Shown here: in pieces, positions 54,635-62,714 of the stretch
Layout: the number at the start of each line of letters is the position of its first letter
Numbering within the stretch: the stretch's first letter is position 1
NCBI RefSeq assembly: GCF_015548375.1
Contig: NZ_JADMWW010000007.1
Coordinates: 34,367 to 98,366 of the forward strand
Source of the DNA: Collinsella aerofaciens
Lineage (GTDB): Bacteria; Actinomycetota; Coriobacteriia; Coriobacteriales; Coriobacteriaceae
DNA: 64,000 nt
Reading direction: 5' to 3'
The notes under the pieces: model-generated
What the model saw: only the letters and a program-made list of their open reading frames with translations
The model's database searches: none
What the model was told of the DNA's origin: nothing
Program-made: the position numbers and the translations under genes

Positions 54635-55276
54635 ATGACAAAAAAACAAATGAAACAAGTTATCTTTATGGGAGTAGGGTGTGTAATATTACTGATTGCA
54701 GGGATAATTTACTCTTTATTATTTAACGACGCACGCTGGGTTAAAAACATGGATATGTCTAATTATGTATTTTCCATAAAGGATATACCAATGTTGATAG
54801 TCGGTGCTTTGATAGCTATTTATGTCTTATATGTAACAGTTATCTTCTTTAAAAACGCCTTTTCTAAAAATTTTAAAGACAAAAACTATTCAAGAACAGT
54901 ATCTTCATATTGGGGACTGTGTGGAATATTTGGATTTCTAGGTTTTAGCGGTTTTTGGACTTATTTTGAATATGGGAAAATATATCCTTTTGTATTCTTT
55001 ATATTTTTTGGCTTTTTCGGCTTTTTCTTTGAAGGAAAACTTTCTCACACTTTAGAAGATGAACTTTTTTTAGAAAATAAAAGAAAAGCAGAAATAAACG
55101 CCTATAAAGTAGGATTTAAACTTCTCTTTATAGTCATTTGGCTTATGGCAATAGGAATGTTTTCTCGTAATGTGGAATGGTGTGCAATTTTTATGCTCAT
55201 TTCTGTTTCACTTATCTATGCTTTAGTCATTTTTCTTAGCAACTATTTATTATACCGCTACGAAAAAGGAGAATAA
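54635..55276 (+). CDS. Membrane protein, DUF3796-like
   Basis: This 213-residue protein has six or so hydrophobic helices and many Phe residues (FFIFFGFFGFFFEGK). It resembles the DUF3796 proteins that are paired with a small HTH regulator in Firmicutes. Function is unknown; a signal-sensing partner of the next gene is an inference. ATG at 54635 is 6 bases after AGAGGG; other in-frame starts lie at 54617 (TTG) and 54629. Confidence 0.65.
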   Translation: MTKKQMKQVIFMGVGCVILLIAGIIYSLLFNDARWVKNMDMSNYVFSIKDIPMLIVGALIAIYVLYVTVIFFKNAFSKNFKDKNYSRTVSSYWGLCGIFGFLGFSGFWTYFEYGKIYPFVFFIFFGFFGFFFEGKLSHTLEDELFLENKRKAEINAYKVGFKLLFIVIWLMAIGMFSRNVEWCAIFMLISVSLIYALVIFLSNYLLYRYEKGE

Positions 55277-55279
55277 GTC

Positions 55280-55483
55280 ATGGTAGAAGATTTCATGTGC
55301 AACTTAAAGGTATATCGTGTAGCACAAGGTTTAACACAAGAACAACTGGCAGAAAAAGTCGGGGTTCGTAGAGAAACAATTATGAGGTTGGAAAAAGCAC
55401 AATACAATCCATCTCTAAAACTGGCGATTGATATTTCACGGGTTCTCAATGCACCGATAGAAGATATTTTCATTTTTAAATAA
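55280..55483 (+). CDS. Small XRE-family regulator (YozG/XRE-like)
   Basis: The 67-residue protein is nearly all helix-turn-helix ([20 protein letters not shown] and [20 protein letters not shown], ending in [12 protein letters not shown]). AAGGAG lies 8 bases upstream, inside the end of the previous gene, so the two are coupled. Such pairs of small regulator and membrane protein are common in mobile elements of Firmicutes. Confidence 0.85.
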   Translation: MVEDFMCNLKVYRVAQGLTQEQLAEKVGVRRETIMRLEKAQYNPSLKLAIDISRVLNAPIEDIFIFK

Positions 55484-55582
55484 GATAGTGGTAGTAAATT
55501 CGGTTCTATGTGATATTGGGAACAATAGAATATTAAGTTTTACATCAATATAAGAGTAATGCAACTATAATGTTAATTTGTA

Positions 55583-55840
55583 TTGCTTGGAGGAACAATA
55601 CCTGATGAAGATGATAATGATGTCATCGCAGAACAACTTGCAAAAATCAGTGAACAGATGGCAATTAAGAATAGGCGTAGCAAAAAAATTTGGAAAATTG
55701 CTGGGGTTATATTCCTAGTAATTGTGCTATTGAATATCCTCTTGATAATATTTAATATGTCAGTATCTAAAAACGTTTCAACAGATAGTAGCACCACTTT
55801 CATAGAAATAGGTGAAGATGATGTGATTGATGTAGAATAA
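55583..55840 (+). CDS. Small single-helix membrane protein, possibly 5'-truncated
   Basis: An 85-residue frame with a charged N-terminal segment (AEQLAKISEQMAIKNRRSKK), one membrane helix (IAGVIFLVIVLLNILLIIF) and an acidic C-terminus. The only start in frame is TTG at 55583 with no ribosome site, and a stop lies 9 bases upstream. A good GGAGG at 55589 serves no ATG in this frame, so the gene may have lost its start. Confidence 0.5.
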   Translation: MLGGTIPDEDDNDVIAEQLAKISEQMAIKNRRSKKIWKIAGVIFLVIVLLNILLIIFNMSVSKNVSTDSSTTFIEIGEDDVIDVE

Positions 55841-55886
55841 TTTCCAACATACAATCCCAGTTTGACAACTTTATATCCATACACAC

Positions 55887-55957
55887 AAAGCAGTTAGTCT
55901 TAGGATTGACTGCTTTTTAACAAAAGACACCACTCAGGTGTAAAGGGTGTCTTTTTA
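55887..55957 (+). terminator. Two tandem terminators near the right end of the element
   Basis: First stem: AAAGCAGT (55887-55894) with ACTGCTTT (55909-55916), then TTAA. Second stem: AAAAGACACC (55922-55931) with GGTGTCTTTT (55946-55955). They isolate the element from host transcription. Confidence 0.75.
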
Positions 55958-55993
55958 GTGCTATTTTATTGTCATATCAAGGCTCATTCAATT

Positions 55994-56012
55994 GTGGTAA
56001 ATTCGTGGTAAA
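55994..56012. repeat. GTGGTAAA repeats at the right end
   Basis: Two copies in direct orientation (55994-56001 and 56005-56012), matching those at the left end. They are probable integrase arm sites. Confidence 0.55.
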
Positions 56013-56085
56013 TTAAATAATTTTCTATACTTCAAAGTGCTTGAAAGTATAGTGTTTATGCGGATAATCGCAAATTAGATATAAA

Positions 56086-56382
56086 ATTTCTCCTAAATCA
56101 GCTAACGGAATCTCTGATCTTTTTCAAGATAGCATCGCTTCTGGCGTTGCATCAGCAACGGTAACTGGTGAAAAGCAAGATGGCACAAAAGTAAAAATCA
56201 CTGACAACCAACTTGGTTCTGAACTTCAGATTCCAAGTGCTGGAAATTTAAGTGCTGACGATGACGAAAGAATTGCAAATTACTGCAAGAGTCGCAATTA
56301 TTTACCTGAAGCAAGTGAGGATAATACAGCTCTATATGGCAAAGCACTCAATATCCTCGAATTGCTTGTTAATAAAATTTAG
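56086..56382 (+). pseudogene. 3' part of the interrupted host gene
   Basis: An open frame of 98 codons with no start codon: ISPKSANGISDLFQDSIASG at the front, ILELLVNKI at the end. It resumes the frame of the gene at 49875 when the element is removed. The C-terminal region contains a small beta-rich stretch (VTGEKQDGTKVKITDNQLGS). The stop lies 12 bases before the next gene. Confidence 0.75.
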
Positions 56383-56394
56383 AAGGGTTTCTTA

Positions 56395-57003
56395 ATGCCT
56401 GACGGTCTTTCCCAAATTGCCGTAGTTAGAAGCTCTGGCGAACTAATCAGTGACGCACTTCGCGAGTTAAAGCCCGTAAAAGGAAACCTACCAATCTCCA
56501 TTGGAGTTTCAGCTATCTCCCTGGTTCTTTCGTTAAACATGCTTAATGCTTCGAATACCGTTGAGTTAATAGTGAACTTATCCACGACGTTAAAGGATGT
56601 GTTCTTGGGTTTATTCGGAGTAGCGCTCTCTATTTTTGCGATCTTTTTCAGCTTGCTTGATGGTAAGCATGTTCGTGGGTTAGCTTCACAAGGAGGCAAC
56701 CCACTATTGAATTACCTTCGCTACTACGAGAATGCACTTGTTTTATTTGCAGTCGCTTTTACGTTAAGTCTTCTAATCTCTCTACTCGACCAGGCTACGA
56801 TTTATAAAATGACAGCGATGATTTGCTGTGACTATTATGTTGAAGCAGCTGTCTGTTTTATGTATCTAGCCCTCTCGTTTCGAATAGTGTGTGAAACAAA
56901 ATCACTCCTATATAACACTTTTGTATTCACAAGAGCATTTATTTGTCTAAAGGGACGCGAAGGAATGTCTAAGACTCATGCCGACGCGGCACCGAAACAA
57001 TAA
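56395..57003 (+). CDS. Four-helix membrane protein of unknown function
   Basis: The 202-residue protein has four hydrophobic segments: about 33-50 (SIGVSAISLVLSLNML), 68-88 (VFLGLFGVALSIFAIFFSLL), 112-130 (ALVLFAVAFTLSLLISLL) and 143-163. The N- and C-termini are cytoplasmic-looking and charged. It starts 12 bases after the interrupted gene, so the two were an operon before the element inserted. A soluble protein plus a small membrane protein is a frequent plan of abortive-infection systems; that is only a hypothesis here. Confidence 0.7.
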   Translation: MPDGLSQIAVVRSSGELISDALRELKPVKGNLPISIGVSAISLVLSLNMLNASNTVELIVNLSTTLKDVFLGLFGVALSIFAIFFSLLDGKHVRGLASQGGNPLLNYLRYYENALVLFAVAFTLSLLISLLDQATIYKMTAMICCDYYVEAAVCFMYLALSFRIVCETKSLLYNTFVFTRAFICLKGREGMSKTHADAAPKQ

Positions 57004-57249
57004 TTTGACCGTGAGATTATCGTTGCCGTATAAATCGAGTCGCTTTTTATCGAATCTGTAGGCATAGCCTCAATTGATGTGGCGGGACTACTTCCTTTCA
57101 CCGACTGGCAAAACGATTTACACCTAATTTCGGGATTCGTTTACATGCAATTCGTTCGCTACTCGCCCGATCTCGCTACACTAATAAGCGCTGCTACCAG
57201 GTATTTTCTGGTACAGCTTCTATTGGCTCCTGCGAAGATCGGAGCGGTT

Positions 57250-58350
57250 ATGTTTGCTGCCGCGTTCCACACTAGCCGTCACTACATCCTGTTTACCGCC
57301 ATGGCCTGCCTATGCGTTTTGCTGGGCGGGCCTTCTTATGCCGCGGGTGCGGAGAGCCTCATCATTGCCGGCGCGACATACTACGAGCCGGGCGTCTCGG
57401 GCCCCGGTTGGGCCTGGACCGATGCCGACCACCTGGAGCTCAGCGGCTTTTCCGGTGAGGCCATCGGCGCCGATGGCGATTTGGTGGTGACCCTGACTGG
57501 GCAAAACTCCGTAAAGGAGATGCAATCGTCCATCGTGGACATTTCGCAGTGCGGTCTGGAGGTGTGGGGCAACCTGACGCTCCGCGGCACCGGATCGCTA
57601 ACGGCCACGGGATCGCAGTGCGGGATTCACGCGTTTCAGGCATTGGTGGTGGACGGCTGCACCGTCAATGCCCAGGCCGACGGGGCCGGCATTGAGGACG
57701 AGGTCGTGGCCGGCCTGGTCGCGGGTCGTCTTGTTGTTCGCGGTGGCGGGCGCGTTGTTGCCGCGGGCGCGGGCTCCGGAGCGGGCGTGCGCGCTTACGG
57801 CGCGTATCTGCTAGACGAGGACCCCGGCGATGGCGTGCCCTTTGGGACGCTTGCCGTCGACGCCTCGTGGCTAGATGCGACCGGCGCCGACGGCGGCGTT
57901 GGCTGCCTGGCCGGGTCGCTTACGTCCGCGCGCTTTGTGGCGCCCGCCGGTGGGACCTTTGGGGCTAGAGGCGTGTTGGATGCCGACGGGACCGTGGCCA
58001 CGCATGTGGTGATCGAGCCCCAGGGGGCTACGAAGCCGGCGGGGGAGACCGATGCGCGCGATGTGCCGGGCGATGGCGGCGAGCCTGCCTCCGGCACCGA
58101 TCATGCTGCGGGGGAGTCTGGTTCGGGAACTGCAGCGCGCCCAGAGGTCAAGCCCGCAGCTGCGACAACAACGACCACCACGGTGACTAAGACCTCGGTC
58201 ACCAAGGACGCTAAGCCCAAGGCCGCAACCACGACAACCGCCTCACTCCCCAAGACCGGCGACAACTGCTTGATCGCAGCGTCAATGACGCTTTTCCTTC
58301 TTGGCATAACGCTCCTAGGCGTCGCGATTCTCCGATATAACGTCCAATAA
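57250..58350 (+). CDS. LPKTG-anchored cell-surface protein
   Basis: The 366-residue protein begins with a signal peptide (hydrophobic HYILFTAMACLCVLLGG, likely cleavage after SYA-A). A beta-helix-like region of about 230 residues follows (VWGNLTLRGTGSLTATGSQ, GLVAGRLVVRGGGRVVAAG), then a low-complexity Thr/Ala/Glu stalk. It ends in SLPKTGD, a hydrophobic helix and RYNVQ, a sortase signal with a weakly basic tail. It should be displayed on the wall, function unknown. ATG at 57250 follows GGAG by 5 bases. GC is high again after the low-GC island. Confidence 0.88.
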   Translation: MFAAAFHTSRHYILFTAMACLCVLLGGPSYAAGAESLIIAGATYYEPGVSGPGWAWTDADHLELSGFSGEAIGADGDLVVTLTGQNSVKEMQSSIVDISQCGLEVWGNLTLRGTGSLTATGSQCGIHAFQALVVDGCTVNAQADGAGIEDEVVAGLVAGRLVVRGGGRVVAAGAGSGAGVRAYGAYLLDEDPGDGVPFGTLAVDASWLDATGADGGVGCLAGSLTSARFVAPAGGTFGARGVLDADGTVATHVVIEPQGATKPAGETDARDVPGDGGEPASGTDHAAGESGSGTAARPEVKPAAATTTTTTVTKTSVTKDAKPKAATTTTASLPKTGDNCLIAASMTLFLLGITLLGVAILRYNVQ

Positions 58351-58617
58351 GTTTATTGCTGACAACGTTTTGAATCTGAGCTTTCGGCTGACTCTTAAAG
58401 CCAGTGCAATCGGTTGGCATCTGCTAAAACCGTTTTTGCTCTCAGTCTTTTGTTAAAGTACGCATGATGAATTCATGTCCGCCCGCTATGAAACAATTTG
58501 TCGTGTAATTAGAAAAGAATTCACTGAGGGCTAAATCGACATATATTTAAATTGGGTACATAATCAGCCCATTTAAAGTCTAGTGGATTAGTTTTGCCAA
58601 CTGAGAGGAGAGCGAAA

Positions 58618-59127
58618 ATGGAAGCGCTGAACGTTGCAAACTACATCATTGATAATTGGAGCGACAAGTTCGAGATCACAAATCTTAAGCTGAATAAGCT
58701 CGTCTATTATTCGCAAGTCGAATCGTTGCGCAAATACAATCATCCGCTTTTCGATGATATTATCGAGGCTTGGCAGTATGGTCCAGTTGAACCTGTGGTC
58801 TATCATACGTTCTCCTCGTATGGCCGAAACTGCATTCACAAATCGGCTGGCTCAGCGATACTTGACGAGATGTCTAAAAACCTCATCGATTCTGTGATGA
58901 ATAGACTTGGCATGCTCTCTGCATTTGATTTGGTCACCTTGTCACACAAGCCAGATGGGGCATGGGCGAGTGTATATTCGCCGAACATGGATAACCCCAT
59001 CACTCCGGATGCAATTCTTGCGTCTAATGATGGCTTGGACAATAACGACGTCGTAACAATCGATCAGGCCGTGCAATCGACAATTGCAGCCATGCCCAAT
59101 GCGCTGAGGCTTTTGGAGAACTCCTAA
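58618..59127 (+). CDS. Panacea-domain (SocA/DUF4065) antitoxin
   Basis: The 169-residue protein shows the Panacea pattern: VANYIIDNWSDKFEITNLKL, NKLVYYSQVESL and EAWQYGPVEPVVYHTFSSYG. Panacea proteins neutralise many unrelated toxins. Its stop overlaps the start of the Doc-like toxin gene (TAATG), a typical antitoxin-first operon. GGAG lies 8 bases upstream of the ATG. A decayed copy of its 3' end lies at 60690-60784. Confidence 0.85.
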   Translation: MEALNVANYIIDNWSDKFEITNLKLNKLVYYSQVESLRKYNHPLFDDIIEAWQYGPVEPVVYHTFSSYGRNCIHKSAGSAILDEMSKNLIDSVMNRLGMLSAFDLVTLSHKPDGAWASVYSPNMDNPITPDAILASNDGLDNNDVVTIDQAVQSTIAAMPNALRLLENS

Positions 59128-59624
59128 TGTCCACCACGATGGGGCAAGCGCCTTCTTTCGATCCCCTTGTATTTGATGACGAGGAAGCGATAGAGGCGCT
59201 TGCCTCTTCTGTAATGCAGCTGCATGAAGGCTTGCTTGCGTTTGGAAAATGCTACACAACCTGTATGACGGGCGACGGGGCCACCCTTATACATGGTCGA
59301 ATTGAATCTGTTCTATCAAACGCATTTTGCACCATCTTTGGGCAGTCCCCGATTGATAGATTTTCGGACATATTCGACCAGGCTAGCTATATTTCGGAAC
59401 ACATGGTAAAGGACCACATCTTTGAGGATGGAAACAAGAGGACTAGCCTAGTTTTCGCCTTTGCCATTATTAGAGTGAGAAACGTTTCGGTGGACTTTTC
59501 CGATAACCCAAATCCTGAAGATAACCCCTACTATGAATGGATTCAGGACCTTGTCTCCGGAAAACGCACGCGCGAAGAGCTCGCAGGCGAGCTGCGAAGG
59601 AACAGCAAGCCTACGAGGCCTTAG
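59127..59624 (+). CDS. Fic/Doc-family toxin
   Basis: The 165-residue protein has the Doc version of the Fic motif, HMVKDHIFEDGNKRTS, with the catalytic His and the phosphate-binding GNKR loop. Doc toxins phosphorylate or AMPylate translation factors or other targets. A PPxDxF-like segment (SPIDRFSDIF) also occurs. Pairing with a Panacea antitoxin fits known systems. All motif residues are intact. Confidence 0.85.
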   Translation: MSTTMGQAPSFDPLVFDDEEAIEALASSVMQLHEGLLAFGKCYTTCMTGDGATLIHGRIESVLSNAFCTIFGQSPIDRFSDIFDQASYISEHMVKDHIFEDGNKRTSLVFAFAIIRVRNVSVDFSDNPNPEDNPYYEWIQDLVSGKRTREELAGELRRNSKPTRP

Positions 59625-59807
59625 AGACTTCTTGGCTTGATTCTGGGTACCGCAAATCGCTTCGATGCACGATCCATCGCTACCGGCTGAATTAACTATC
59701 GTTCACACGTAGCGAGCAAAAATCAGAAAGCGATATCGTCACCAACCCGCCGGAGCACATGCACCCGCCCTTCCGCAAAAGCATCGAGCAAGATAAAGTG
59801 CGTATCC

Positions 59808-59996
59808 ATGAAGCATTGTAAGCAGGACGAGGAGCTTGCGAACACCGGCCCGCGGCCGTTTCCTACCAAAGCTCCCAACCCGGAGACCCTCGAGGCAATC
59901 CGCGAAGGCGATGCGTTTCTTGCGACGGGGAAGTCCGGTCGCTTCGACAACGGCGCTGATCTTATTAATGCGGCTCTAAAAGCTCCTGAAGTGTGA
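59808..59996 (+). CDS. RelB/DinJ-like antitoxin fragment
   Basis: This 62-residue frame resembles the C-terminal half of RelB/DinJ antitoxins (NPETLEAIREGDAFLATGKS, then FDNGADLINAAL). The N-terminal ribbon-helix-helix is missing and no toxin follows, so it is probably a remnant or an orphan. No convincing ribosome site is visible. Confidence 0.45.
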   Translation: MKHCKQDEELANTGPRPFPTKAPNPETLEAIREGDAFLATGKSGRFDNGADLINAALKAPEV

Positions 59997-60120
59997 GATA
60001 GTTCAATCCCTAATGAAACAACCATTCCAGAAGTTCAGGTCTTATTGGAATAATTCAATTCACATCACATTGCGCTTAAGCAGTTATTTATACTCAAATT
60101 CAATCATTAAGGAGGCGGCT

Positions 60121-60387
60121 ATGCTTTGGAGCTATGTTCAGCTTGACGACGGCACTCAATTTGCCTATTCAGAAACAAGAGAAGACGGAACTGTCCGCGT
60201 AGCTGTTGAGCGTCCGGTCGACTTTGGCTTTGACCACGCAGAATGTTTCTTACCCGCGGTTGAATGGTTCAACGTCGAAGGGTTTTCTGCTGACGATCTG
60301 AATTTCTTGACTGAGTTCGTTAGAACAAACGCCCCGTTTATCTTCGAGCTCGCAGAACGCCAAAAAGCCGGACCGGCGGTGGCATAA
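60121..60387 (+). CDS. Small protein paired with the DUF4160 gene
   Basis: This 88-residue acidic protein (ERPVDFGFDHAECFLPAVEW) is not recognised by motif. AAGGAGG lies immediately upstream, giving a strong ribosome site. Its stop overlaps the start of the DUF4160 gene (TAATG), so the two are coupled. Such pairs occur in toxin-antitoxin-like modules. Confidence 0.7.
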   Translation: MLWSYVQLDDGTQFAYSETREDGTVRVAVERPVDFGFDHAECFLPAVEWFNVEGFSADDLNFLTEFVRTNAPFIFELAERQKAGPAVA

Positions 60388-60665
60388 TGCCTCGGATTCT
60401 TATATTTGGACAGTTTGTTCTTTTCTTTTGGATTGCCGAAAACGGAGAACCAGTTCACATCCACGTAGGAGTAAAAAGAGCCGCTGCCAATTCGACTAAG
60501 TTCTGGCTAACCAAAGACGGTGGCTGCAGACTTGCCAACAATGAAAGCAAGATTCCAGCTAAGGACCTCAGAGACCTTTCGAAACTAATTACCATGAACC
60601 ATCGATACATCTGCGACAAGTGGCGTGAAATCTTTGGCAACGACTCCCTGACGTTCTATTGCTAA
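60387..60665 (+). CDS. DUF4160-domain protein
   Basis: This 92-residue protein shows the DUF4160 hallmark ENGEPVHIHVGVKR near residue 18. Members are usually found beside DUF2442 or similar small partners; a toxin-antitoxin role is suspected, not shown. It is the second gene of a coupled pair. Confidence 0.75.
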   Translation: MPRILIFGQFVLFFWIAENGEPVHIHVGVKRAAANSTKFWLTKDGGCRLANNESKIPAKDLRDLSKLITMNHRYICDKWREIFGNDSLTFYC

Positions 60666-60689
60666 ACTGCCTGCCTATGAGTTTTGCTG

Positions 60690-60784
60690 GGTGGCAACGA
60701 TGAAATCGCAACGATTGACCTGACCGTTCAATCGACAATTGCAGCCATGCCTAATGCATTGAGGCTTTTGAAGAACTCCTAATG
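60690..60784 (+). pseudogene. Decayed copy of the Panacea 3' end and Doc start
   Basis: VQSTIAAMPNALRLL (encoded here) is identical to the C-terminus of the Panacea antitoxin, and CTCCTAATGTC repeats the stop-start junction. At DNA level about 60 bases (60728-60784) are nearly identical to 59073-59130. The next open frame begins with MSHKMRQP where Doc has MSTTMGQA. The rest of the Doc gene is absent. Confidence 0.75.
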
Positions 60785-61018
60785 TCTCACAAAATGAGGC
60801 AACCGGCCCGCGCATACAGTGAGATGTATCTCGAGGACGCTATGAGAACGCTGGGCGAGGCAGTCGATTTCGCCCTCTGTGACCAGGGGTTGAATCCGAC
60901 AGAACTGACGGCGATTCTTTCGAGCTCTCTAGAGATGAGGCAATTTGAGCGCGGTATGCCACGCGTCATCTGCGGCATGTCGGGCGACGAGTTCGCGCGT
61001 GAAATTATCGGGAGTTAA
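60782..61018 (+). CDS. Small hypothetical protein, possibly chimeric
   Basis: This 78-residue frame starts with the Doc-derived MSHKMRQP and then changes to sequence typical of small coriobacterial antitoxin-like proteins (MYLEDAMRTLGEAVDFALCD and ERGMPRVICGMSGDEFARE). The native start of that second part may be an ATG at 60827 or 60842. It is followed by an HTH fragment. Confidence 0.5.
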   Translation: MSHKMRQPARAYSEMYLEDAMRTLGEAVDFALCDQGLNPTELTAILSSSLEMRQFERGMPRVICGMSGDEFAREIIGS

Positions 61019-61181
61019 ACTCCGCGCCATACAGCTCTACGAGCAAAACCAACTCGACCTGCGCCGCGCCTCGGTTTCCTCGGTATTGGCGCTCGCAAAC
61101 ACCCTGGGCTGCGCCATCGAAGACCTCGTCTGGCAACCGATTGCTCTGGAGTACGACTCTTCCCTTGGCTTCCGCTCGTAG
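61014..61181 (+). pseudogene. XRE/HTH-type regulator fragment
   Basis: The C-terminal part of an HTH protein is visible (KLRAIQLYEQNQLDLRRASV and LALANTLGCAIEDLVWQP), without the N-terminal helices or a good start. It is probably the second gene of a decayed antitoxin-regulator pair. Confidence 0.5.
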
Positions 61182-61221
61182 ACAGGCAGGATTAACGTGC
61201 GGAAGCTGACTCAAAAGAACA

Positions 61222-61254
61222 GGGCTGGCGAGGTACGCACCTCGCCAGCCCTTC
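61222..61254. terminator. Strong bidirectional terminator
   Basis: GGGCTGGCGAGGT-ACGC-ACCTCGCCAGCCC, a perfect 13-base stem, lies between two convergent genes and is flanked by TTCATT on the plus strand and TTCTTTT on the minus strand. Confidence 0.85.
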
Positions 61255-61258
61255 ATTG

Positions 61259-61906
61259 CTACGATCTTCCGAGCCATTTTTTCATGGCTTGATTGCTAAA
61301 ACGCCCGATGCGTTTGCTTTTAGCGCGCTTGGGATCGCGCTCTCTTAACTTCGCTGCGTATTCACTATTGGAATTAAGAATGACATCCCAGTATTTCGCC
61401 CAGGAAACAAAGTAGTGCCAGCGAGGGTCGACCCTCTTGCCGTCGTCCTCCAGATCCTCGGCCTTCTTAGCGATTTCGCTCCGCCACGGCTCTGGCACAT
61501 AAGGGTCAAATGGTTTCACGCTAACGGTAAACGGCCCGTCGCTCATTGGTAACGTAATGTCAAAGGATTGATCTTTTACGTCTTTAACAGCTTGTGGTTC
61601 AATGCCCAGCTCTTCGATAAGAGCCCTGAAGAAGGCATAGTTATCGGATTTGATTACGGATTTGTCTTTGGGAATGCCATCATTTTTGATGCAGTCAATA
61701 AAGCAATCCGCGAGCTTGTAGGTATCATTGTCTTCCTCACTCTCCTTAGTCAGCTTATTTAATAGATCATCTAGCGCCTCTGCTCCAAATTCACAAGCCC
61801 AAAGGTCAAGATCGAGCAGGGGTTTGACCTTCTTCATTTCCTCTTTGCGACTATCAAAATAGCGTTTGCGACCATTCTTGCTGACCGTTTTCTCATCAGA
61901 ACTCAT
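61259..61906 (-). CDS. Hypothetical protein, 215 residues
   Basis: I do not recognise this protein. It is charged and soluble: a basic N-terminus (SKNGRKRYFDSRKEEMKKVK), an acidic middle and a basic C-terminus (KRAKSKRIGRFSNQAMKKWL). A central Pro-rich segment (VKPFDPYVPEPWRSEIAKKA) stands out. It is alone on the minus strand between a toxin-antitoxin cluster and tRNA-Val. Confidence 0.7.
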   Translation of the reverse strand: MSSDEKTVSKNGRKRYFDSRKEEMKKVKPLLDLDLWACEFGAEALDDLLNKLTKESEEDNDTYKLADCFIDCIKNDGIPKDKSVIKSDNYAFFRALIEELGIEPQAVKDVKDQSFDITLPMSDGPFTVSVKPFDPYVPEPWRSEIAKKAEDLEDDGKRVDPRWHYFVSWAKYWDVILNSNSEYAAKLRERDPKRAKSKRIGRFSNQAMKKWLGRS

Positions 61907-62194
61907 GGTTGCGTCCTTTCTCGATTAGACTCCGCAGATACAGCAGGGCAAGACCTGCGGTCGTCCAAATTTATTACATATCAAATTGTCGCATAGCGAA
62001 CGGACAACAACGCGCGGCTTATCTGCCGCCCCGAGACCTCGTGGATCAACCGATAAATGGTGGTTTAGCTGCAAGTTTGCCTGTTTGTTTGGTTGCGTTC
62101 GCACGGCATGCTCCTGCGAATTTAAAATCGGGGGCAAAAAGTTCTTGGTAAACCACGCGCGGCTATGTTAGTATCTCTTTTGCCGAAAGGCGAC

Positions 62195-62269
62195 GGGCGA
62201 TTGGCTCAGGGGTAGAGCATATCCTTCACACGGATGGGGTCACAAGTTCGAATCTTGTATCGCCCACCA
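62195..62269 (+). tRNA. tRNA-Val (anticodon CAC)
   Basis: The 75-base cloverleaf has acceptor stem GGGCGAT/ATCGCCC, D-arm GGCTCAGGGGTAGAGC and T-loop AGTTCGAAT. The anticodon stem TATCC/GGATG holds loop TTCACAC, so the anticodon is CAC (reads GTG). CCA is encoded. Confidence 0.95.
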
Positions 62270-62280
62270 TCAAAAGCGCA

Positions 62281-62312
62281 GGTCAGAGGTGTTAAGCCTC
62301 TGACCTTTTTCT
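62281..62312 (+). terminator. Terminator after tRNA-Val
   Basis: GGTCAGAGG-TGTTAAG-CCTCTGACC followed by TTTTTCTTT, 12 bases after the tRNA. Confidence 0.9.
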
Positions 62313-62714
62313 TTATGACACCAAGGGTGACACCAAAAGTGACATCAAATAATGATTCGAATCGAAAAGTCGGCGCACTTTTGGCTATCCGAAACAGCTT
62401 TCACAATCCCAGCAAACGTATAAAAATATCCGTTCCGGCTCACGATAGGTGACGTCATCGAGCGTTTTGGAAAATGCGTCTGCGTTCATTCGCTGAATTC
62501 TCTGCGTAATCTACGCGCAATTATGGAAATGGAGACCACTGGCCCACGGCTCGTACCAGCACATTCTTGCCTCGTGACAAGCTTTCAACACAACCCGTCC
62601 ATCTTCTGGCCAGTGTTTGGTCAGCTTCCGGTACTTACCCGCATGATGACCCCATAGATAATCGAGCTCGCCCATAATCCACACGGCCCGCGGCCGAAAC
62701 CAGGGGAGGCCCAC
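62313..62714. other. Gap after tRNA-Val
   Basis: About 400 bases without a supported gene. It starts with three near repeats of GTGACACCAA (62329-62350), which resemble the 3' ends of tRNA-associated integrase genes, so it may be the scar of an excised or decayed element. Nothing else was recognised. Confidence 0.4.

Larger units (their letters stand above)
50535..56085. mobile_element. Tn916-type integrative mobilizable element, about 5.55 kb
   Basis: The element carries int, xis and a Rep_trans/MOBT relaxase on the minus strand, then regulators and small membrane proteins on the plus strand. No FtsK-like coupling protein, no VirB4-like ATPase and no resistance gene is present, so it cannot conjugate alone. 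The ends are AT-rich as in Tn916 targets, with AAAATT at both junctions (50531-50536 and 56083-56088). Boundaries are set within a few bases by restoring the reading frame of the interrupted host gene. GC is well below that of the chromosome, which suggests a Firmicutes origin. Confidence 0.85.

Noticed and set aside
59723..59807. Minus-strand peptide ending DTHFILLDAFAEGRVHVL
   Set aside because: It looks protein-like for about 27 residues but has no start or upstream domain; too short to call.
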